Part shown: piece after piece, positions 57,392 through 64,000 of the stretch
Layout: each line of letters starts with the position of its first letter
How positions within the stretch are numbered: position 1 is the first letter of the stretch
NCBI GenBank assembly: GCA_945859605.1
Contig: OX243815.1
Span: 22,087,811 to 22,151,810 of the forward strand
Source of the DNA: Lumbricus rubellus
Lineage: Eukaryota > Annelida > Clitellata > Crassiclitellata > Lumbricidae
DNA: 64,000 nt
Direction: 5' to 3'
Program-made: the position numbers and the translations under genes
The notes under the pieces: model-generated
What the model saw: only the letters and a program-made list of their open reading frames with translations
What the model was told of the DNA's origin: nothing
The model's database searches: none

Positions 57392-58404
57392 CACCGTGAG
57401 GCATAAAAAAGGAAGCCCCTAGAAAAGTCGTTATTATTTTAACAATTTTCAACCAATATTAATGAAATTCAGGAAAATTATATCCAAGTAGCAAGCAATG
57501 TAAAAAAATTAAAGTTTTTACAATTTACTGTCCGCCTTTAGCTTCTACGCATGCGCGAAGTCGCTTGCGCCATTCACAGCACCGCCGAGTCAATAATTCG
57601 CTGATCAAGATCGTTCCAAGCTAGCATGATTCGCTTACGAAGATCATCAAAATCACGGACCTTTGTTTTGTACACCATTTCCTGCATGCATCCTCATAAT
57701 ATTTCATAATCAACAGGATTCAGGTCTGTGCTGTTAGGGGCCGTGATGTATGAATTATGAAGTCAGAAGTTTTATTCGTCAGAAGTGCAACCGTTTCTCG
57801 AACTCTGTGTGCATGAAACCACCTTGCAGGAAAATGTAAAATTCAGAGAGTTCTCGAATTTCATGTAGGTCTTCCATGAATAAAACATCTCTGTATGCCT
57901 AGACTAAGTATTGGCCGTTGATTTTTACTCCCGTTCAACAAAGTGAATTGACGTGCGCCCCAGAGAAGAAACACCGACCGACACCATCAGAGATTTGCTA
58001 AACGTCTGACGTGTGCGTAAAAGGGGTCGGCTGCAATAGGCTATCTCTATTTCGAGTTCCAACTGCTACATTTTGAGTATTGCAACGAGAAGCAACTGTG
58101 GATAATTTTTCGTCCGTGAACCAGATGAAATGCACTAGGCAGGCTAGGTATCGACGCAACAAAAGGCGACTGCAAGCTTGAAACGATCTTTACCAGCGAA
58201 TTATTGACTCGGCGGTGCGTGAATGGTGCAAGCGATTTCGCGCATGCGTAGAAGCTAAAGGCAGACAGTAAATTGTAAAAACTTTAATTTTTTTACATTG
58301 CTTGCTACTTGGCTATAATTTTCCTGAATTTCATTGGCATTGGTTGAAAATTGTTGAAATAATAACGATTTTTCTAGGGGCTTCCTTTTTTATGCCTCAC
58401 GGTG
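57392..58404 (-). mobile_element. Mariner-like element nested in the hAT element
   Basis: TA-flanked, with inverted ends over 100 bp long starting CACCGTGAGGCATAAAAAAG. On the minus strand about 57725-57540 encodes a transposase relic with DLNPVDYEI, then a stop, then VRDFDDLRKRIMLAWNDL. The terminal repeats extend into the coding relic: a copy of the extreme C-terminal region is also present in the right arm (about 58195-58260). Confidence 0.85.
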
Positions 58405-59162
58405 TAGTTACTTTTTTGAGGTAACTATTGCAGTAACTAAGCTTAGTTACTTTTCGGGAAAAGTAATTAGTTACAGTAACTGATTACTTTTACCAGGTAA
58501 CGGTAACTAAAACAACAATAGTTACTTTTCGTTACTTTAAAATTAAGTAAATCTCGCCAGCTGCAATTAGCTATATTGGGTGCACATGCACTAGCCTGCT
58601 TCATTGCTCAAACAAAGAAATCCTGGTACAGAAGGCTTAAGTCAAACATTGAACAGTTATTGTTACGGATGGCTGGGCACCGCTGACCACAGGGCGAGGA
58701 ATGTTAATTAGGTCCACAGGTGTGTTTGATGTATGGTGCAGGGGAAGAGTATACCGATCACATGTAGGCCTACAATTGTACATGTCTCTATATACACATA
58801 CATGAGGCATCAAATCCATCAATGACACGTATATATCTAATTATATTTGAAATCACTTTGATGTTTGACACCACAATGGACTTGTCTATGCTGACAGAAT
58901 AGGCCATAAGCTAGGTGTTGACTATCTAGAGATGTTTATGAATAGGACAAATGAGGATGGCATTAGACGTGTCTATTGGCTGGTGGCAATTGGAACTTCT
59001 CTGACCTTGGAACCGGGCGCAGAGTTTCATTACATCGATCTCGATTAATGGATCACAGACTACATACTGTAGAACACAGTACACACTTGAGGAATTACAG
59101 CATACAGGAAGACACCTATAACACTTAGTTGACCTGTGCCGGTGTATTGCATTATTATCACA

Positions 59163-59386
59163 CAGTGGCGCACCTAGGGGGGTGCTGGAGGGTGCTTGAG
59201 CACCCCCCAGGCTAAAAAGGTGACCCACGCAATTTTTCCAAATCCGATGAGTTTTTTTGGTGCATGGGGGGGAGGGGTAGGGGTCATTCGGTCTTTAAGA
59301 TTACACAATCAAGCAAGTTCCTTTGGCACTCGCTACTTCGCACCATTCTGAGCACCCCCCAGGAAAATTTTCTGGTTGCGCCCCTG
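59163..59386. mobile_element. Short hAT-like MITE nested in the hAT element
   Basis: 224 bp, starting CAGTGGCGCACCTAGGGGGG and ending GGTTGCGCCCCTG, with a perfect 8-bp duplication TTATCACA at 59155-59162 and 59387-59394. A GAGCACCCCCCAGG phrase occurs near each end. Confidence 0.9.
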
Positions 59387-59880
59387 TTATCACACACCAC
59401 AAATTTCGAACGCTTACTTAAAAAGAAGCTTAGCCTATAGGGTTTTGCTGATGGGTAGAATTGTGACAGGACGTCTCAACATAGCAGATTTTATAAGGTA
59501 TGTACATTGAACCTGTGTTCAGCAGTGGGAGAACTTTTATCCATCTCATTGCTTCAGATTACAAAAATATGCAACTACGCAGCTGAACCATCTTCCGCAA
59601 TGACAGTGAACACTGTCAGCAGCTCAACGTGATGTGTAGTTTCTTATTTTATTCGATACAGACTATTACTATGGTAATTACAGGCTGAAAGACTCGATCA
59701 AAATTGGACCTGTGGTAACTAAAAGTAACTATAGTTACTTTGAAAAGTAACTGTAATCAGTAACTAGTTACTTTTGTGAAAAAGTAATCAGTTACAGTAA
59801 CTAGTGACTTTTTGCAGTTTAGTAACTAGTTACTGTAACTGACTACTTTTAAAAAGTAACTAGCCAACACTGGCAGCATG

Positions 59881-61320
59881 TTATGAACAAAGGTAATGAC
59901 GTAGCAACAGCGTTTGTAGAACAAAGAGCGTCGTAGTAATACGGAAATAGCCATTACCCCAATAACGCAACATTATACATATTGCTAATGACGTAACAAT
60001 AGTGTTGTAGACTAAGAAGAATGATGTCGCCATCATAATAGTACAGAGCTATTGTCGTATCAGCAACTTATCCATAACCAAGTTAGTAACGCAACAAAAT
60101 TGCATGACAAACAGAACCTGTCACAATACGGTATCCATGGAGCAAATTGATAAAGTAGCATAATCGCGTCCACTAAAATTAGTGACGTAATGATATTGTG
60201 GTGTTTTTCGATAAAAGAGAAGTCATCACAATAAATTAAATGTCCAAAGCACGAAGCCACCACACGTTTCATGTGTCCTTTTGTGCTGATTCTGTGGAGC
60301 TAGGACCACAGGTTCACTGAACAGGAACTGGGTCACCACATTTGTTAATTCGGCCCTGTGCGGCCCATAAAAACTGCGAGCCCGTGTGCCGCAGCACCCT
60401 TAGCATCCACCTTAATGCGGGCCTGGAACTTACAATTAACACAATACCATAACCATACGACCCATTGTTCCTTTCAATCGGAGCTACATAAGTATACCAA
60501 GTTGCCCAGATTCAAGCAGTCTATGACGTTCGCTATTTCGCATGCAGACCTTCGTTCGTCTTTGCTTAATTATTGTGGGCTGTTCCAAACAGTTTTCTCT
60601 AATCCATCGTCACCATGGCGTCAGTCAACACTGCAGGTTCACACTGGTAAATAAATGTTGCCGACCCCTGCCATTCTCCGTTCGATGAAAGCCTTCAAAG
60701 AAGCGAGTAGAAGGGACGCCAGAAGAAGCAGAACGGGTAAATAAATGATATGGATGTGTCCATCGACATTTTCACAGCCAGTCCTGCCTGGCTTAATAAT
60801 CCAGTCCATTTGTCAAGAGGACGCTAAAAGGCTCACAGCATTAGATTCTCGGTGGCCGGAGGGGAATTCTGTGAGGAGAGGAGGAGCGGAGAAACAAATA
60901 GCATTTAATCTGCAGAAATGAAGCTAGTATACACTATTGGCAGAACAGAGGCGTTAGTTGCTCTAGATCGACCGCGGATAGCAGTGCAGCTTACAGCAAA
61001 TGATTGACCGGCTGAGATTGCCTGAGGCGTCGAAATAATGAGTCACGCGTGCGCAGTATCTGATTGATTGCAAATTATTAGGACGGCCACATTAACAAAG
61101 CCACTCGCCTGCCACGTCGTAAGAAATGACCACCGCGCTCAACGCCGACCAACGCCACCGATGCAGCCACCGAGTTTAGGCTAGGATGGATTATTTCGTG
61201 CACTGTTATGCATATGCTGCTGCGCTGCTCTCTTTGCGGTTTCCCCAGTCCGTCTCATCGTCTGTGTGCTTTGCTCTGTGTGCGTCTGTTTTGGTTGGTT
61301 TTCTTTCCCCGAGCTGCAGT
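59881..61320. other. Intergenic, no gene seen
   Basis: Unique-looking sequence. GTAACG/TGACGTA-like words are frequent between 59890 and 60200 but no repeat unit is clear. No exon is supported. Confidence 0.4.
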
Positions 61321-61323
61321 TAT

Positions 61324-61341
61324 TGTATCGCACTCTCTCTG

Positions 61342-61374
<33 letters not shown>

Positions 61375-61610
61375 GTCTCTCTGTTTCTATGCTTCTATAC
61401 TCTGTCTCACTCACTCTCTTTCTCTCTTTCTCCTTAAGTGTCTGTCTGTGTTTCTCGCTTTTCGCTGTCTGTCTTTCTCTCACTCTCTCACTCTCTCTGT
61501 CTCTATCTGTCTGTCTGTCTGTCTATCCTTCCTCTCTCTACCTGTCTGTCTATCTATCCTTCCTCTCTCTACCTGTCTGTCTGTCTGTCCGTCTGTCTGT
61601 GCTTCTGCTT
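61324..61610. repeat. TCTG/CT pyrimidine-rich tract
   Basis: Degenerate CT and GTCT repeats. A 46-bp phrase beginning CTGTCTATCCTTCCTCTCTC is present twice in tandem (about 61520-61590). Cys/Leu/Ser-rich frames here are artefacts. Confidence 0.88.
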
Positions 61611-61872
61611 GTCGCTGTTTGCCTCTGTGCAGTTCTAATTACATCGCCTTTAGAATTTGTTTCCATGTCGAGTATTGGATACTCTCATTTTGTCTGTCTA
61701 TAGTCTTTGTCTCATTGCCTGTCTTCTTGCCTCCTTCTTCTCATTTTCCTAATAGATTGTGGCTGCACGTGGAGTCTCATATTAGTTTCCTCGGGGCTTC
61801 CTTTCAGGTGACCGAATGCAATTTCTCCTCCGTTTAATAACCGCAGTGTTACGGCAATGCAAAGGTGCTGAT

Positions 61873-62210
<338 letters not shown>

Positions 62211-62999
62211 TAATTGATTCTGATCAGCTTATAGGCCTGCTGAAATGCTGATGCCTATACTGCCGGTTATCGCCCCATGCAGGTCCAGCCAATGTTTATG
62301 GTGGAGACCTCCATAGTCAAGCCCCCCCACCCAATAATGAAGAAAATAAATATTCGCAAACAGCATCGTAAATTTTGACAGTGGTTAATTGGTAAATTCT
62401 GGTAATATTCATTTGCCTCTCACCCAGTTATAATATACTTCTTCGGTCATTGTTGCTCTCTTATTTCTTCAAAACTACGATAGTACCGGTATATGTAAAG
62501 CATAGATCCACGCGAAAAGTGACGCGATAGCCTACATGTATAATTAATCCTTTTATAACGACTGATCATTTGATCTAACTATAGCCTATATATACAGTAT
62601 TAGACACAATCTAAAATATCCTGGTCATCGAACGCAAGTTTATGATAAAAACGACAAATAATTACTGTAAGCGTAATCACTCGCATAACGTATTTTCGCA
62701 TAAACGTAGAAAGATGCAAGCGTCACCCGTTGCCTAGCAACCGTTGCCTAGCGCTTCTTATTGTCACGTGATTCGTCAAATCCGTCTTGAATAATTCGAA
62801 AAACTTTCTAGAGACTTGATTTGTTGTTAATGCAATGCATTGAAATGGACGTCAGTTGTTGCCTACGACGACTGTTCTTAAAGCGCTGTACTGGCTTCCT
62901 CCTCATCTTCCTCCTCCCCATCGTCATCGTCGTCTTCATCCTTCGCTGACATCGATCAATGATTCCTATTGTCCCTCTGGCTGACAAGAAGAAAAACAA
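62211..62999. other. Region upstream of the EGF gene
   Basis: AT-rich, with a GTTGCCTAGCAACCGTTGCCTAGC phrase near 62728-62751 containing GTTGCCTAGCAAC, an X-box (RFX-type) palindrome, about 250 bp upstream of the start codon. It is a possible regulatory site; no TATA box was identified. Confidence 0.4.
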
Positions 63000-63150
63000 A
63001 TGATGACAATAGCAGGACGACCTCTAAAGACAACTTTCCTCATACTCAGTTTCGTCTTCGTCGTGCTGAGCGGAAATGTCCGGCGACAGACGAACTTGTT
63101 CGGTCGACCCAGCTTCAGATCTTTGCTTGATATCAAGGACGAGGGTACCG
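63000..63150 (+). CDS. Secreted/membrane EGF protein, exon 1 (signal peptide)
   Basis: 50 codons plus one base from ATG at 63000 (two Met codons in a row). Residues 1-25 look like a signal peptide: a basic start, then TTFLILSFVFVVLSG. About 25 further residues follow before a strong donor, GTAAGC, in phase 1. The link to the EGF exon at 63644 is inferred from matching phases, orientation and spacing. Confidence 0.65.
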
Positions 63151-63188
63151 GTAAGCAGACGCAAAAATACGGCATAATGGGAAACTTA

Positions 63189-63368
63189 TAGTATCCGGGA
63201 CCGAATGACGACACTAACCCTATTCCTAACACTAACCGACCCTCACGACGCCTTATAACCTGACCATATAACTGACACCAACCGACGCTCACGACACCTA
63301 AACTGACCCTAAAAGACCCTCACGACCCCTAAACCTGAATATAACTGACACGTCGGTCCCGGATACTA
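63189..63368. mobile_element. Short MITE in the intron of the EGF gene
   Basis: Ends TAGTATCCGGGACCGA and TCGGTCCCGGATACTA are exact inverted repeats, flanked by TA. The 140 bp between them is a degenerate set of CCCTAAC / CTGACACC / CCCTCACGAC phrases. Confidence 0.75.
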
Positions 63369-63643
63369 TAAATATGCAGGCATAACTATAATAATTGATC
63401 AGGTTATAGTTACGCCGAAAACACGTATGCATCACGACAATCATTCTCATCTCTAAATTCTAAATGATTGCATGAAAATCAATCGAAATCATTGTGAAAT
63501 TTCTGAAGAAATTTCTTTGTGGTATTTAAAACGTGCACGCTAATGTTCAAATAGGCCTACATTAATTTTATACAGTTAGGCCTATACACAGGGTATATAA
63601 ATATATGTAGATTATAAACTATCTGCCATTGTGTGGACTACAG

Positions 63644-63883
63644 CGGTAGAGGACGATGATGAGTGCCGCGTCGGAGGCAACTTCTGTCAGAATGGCGGAA
63701 CCTGTTCCAAGCTGAAACCGGATGATGTTCGAGGTCTATCGTCCTCGAACGAGATGATCTACCGCCTCCAGCTGGCCGCTCTGTCGAGCACGGAGACGGA
63801 GCGCCAGAGGATCCTTGGCTTCCGGTGCACGTGCACTAGCGGATTCAAGGGAGAGTTCTGTCAGACGCGGACTTTAGATCTAT
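63644..63883 (+). CDS. EGF-like domain exon with a long C3-C4 loop (gene continues off the window)
   Basis: A 240-bp symmetric phase 1-1 exon (acceptor CTACAG, donor GTAAGC), typical of EGF exon shuffling. Its six cysteines fit an EGF domain: DDEC, NFC, NGGTC, then a loop of about 40 residues, then FRCTC and GEFC. Most EGF domains have about ten residues in that loop. A long insertion at the same place is a feature of the first EGF domain after the cadherin repeats in CELSR/Flamingo proteins, which also end with a similar C-x-x-G-F-x-G-x-x-C followed by DLC. Here the domain follows a signal peptide directly, with no cadherin repeats in between. Confidence 0.75.
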
Positions 63884-63943
63884 GTAAGCTAATACTATAA
63901 AAAAAACCGTCTGCTACACATTAGAAGATTTCTTCGTCGACCG

Positions 63944-63992
63944 ACCGGCTGACCGACTGACTGGCTGACCGACTGACCGACTGACCAACTCA
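63944..63992. repeat. CTGACCGA short tandem repeat
   Basis: About six degenerate copies of an 8-bp unit (CTGACCGA / CTGGCTGA) at the right edge. Confidence 0.85.
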
Positions 63993-64000
63993 GGCACAGA

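Larger units (their letters stand above)
57346..59872. mobile_element. hAT-like element with TAACTAGTTAC repeats, carrying nested elements
   Basis: Begins CAGTGTTGTGCGTTAC and ends AGCCAACACTG with a perfect 8-bp duplication GCAGCATG at 57338-57345 and 59873-59880. Both subterminal regions are packed with GTTACTTTT / AGTAACTAGTTACTGTAACT motifs (58408-58545 and 59715-59860). A mariner-like element (57392-58404) and a hAT MITE (59163-59386) sit inside. No hAT transposase was seen. Confidence 0.85.

Overview
This is a eukaryotic, metazoan window, about 60% A+T, repeat-rich and gene-sparse. Its coding exons are clearly more G+C-rich than their surroundings. A long terminal repeat (LTR) element of the Gmr1-like type, a Ty3/gypsy lineage known mainly from deuterostomes, together with the gene families present, suggests an invertebrate deuterostome such as an echinoderm. 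That placement is inference. The palindromic word TAGGCCTA recurs about fifty times by eye, where about one copy is expected.

Host genes. (1) 2958-4388 (+) is an uninterrupted CDS for an eight-finger C2H2 zinc-finger protein. (2) 12284-12766 (-) is the first coding exon of a Bcl-2 family protein of Mcl-1-like type; its exon ends at the intron position typical of the family, inside BH2. (3) 49412-51504 joined to 53246-53417 (+) is a complete two-exon CDS (754 aa) for a seven-helix membrane protein resembling PRRT3/PRRT4, with a roughly 430-residue cytoplasmic loop and a polyglutamine tail. (4) 63000-63150 joined to 63644-63883 (+) is the start of a secreted or membrane gene: a signal peptide followed by an EGF domain with a long loop like that of CELSR/Flamingo. 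It runs off the right edge.

Mobile DNA dominates. A 10.7-kb LTR retrotransposon (35000-45689, minus strand, target duplication GTCTA) has the pol order protease-integrase-RT-RNase H. Its two 2681-bp LTRs differ at only two positions that I could find. Each LTR carries a 5'-truncated LINE, and that LINE carries a hAT MITE, so the compound LTR has itself been copied. Around it lie many non-autonomous hAT elements with 8-bp duplications (7127-7944, 17725-18056, 29003-29429, 54733-56596, 57346-59872 and others). One is inserted into a copy of itself. There are also several mariner-like elements with TA duplications and decayed transposase (20948-21667, 33039-34943, 53677-54636, 57392-58404), tRNA-derived SINEs and a decayed LINE fragment.

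The remainder is simple sequence, often hundreds of bases long (TACA, GAT, ATC, GA, CCA/CAC, CTC, GT/CA, GTCT and TATGC repeats), two minisatellites (25 bp and 42 bp units), and AT-rich unique sequence in which I see no genes.
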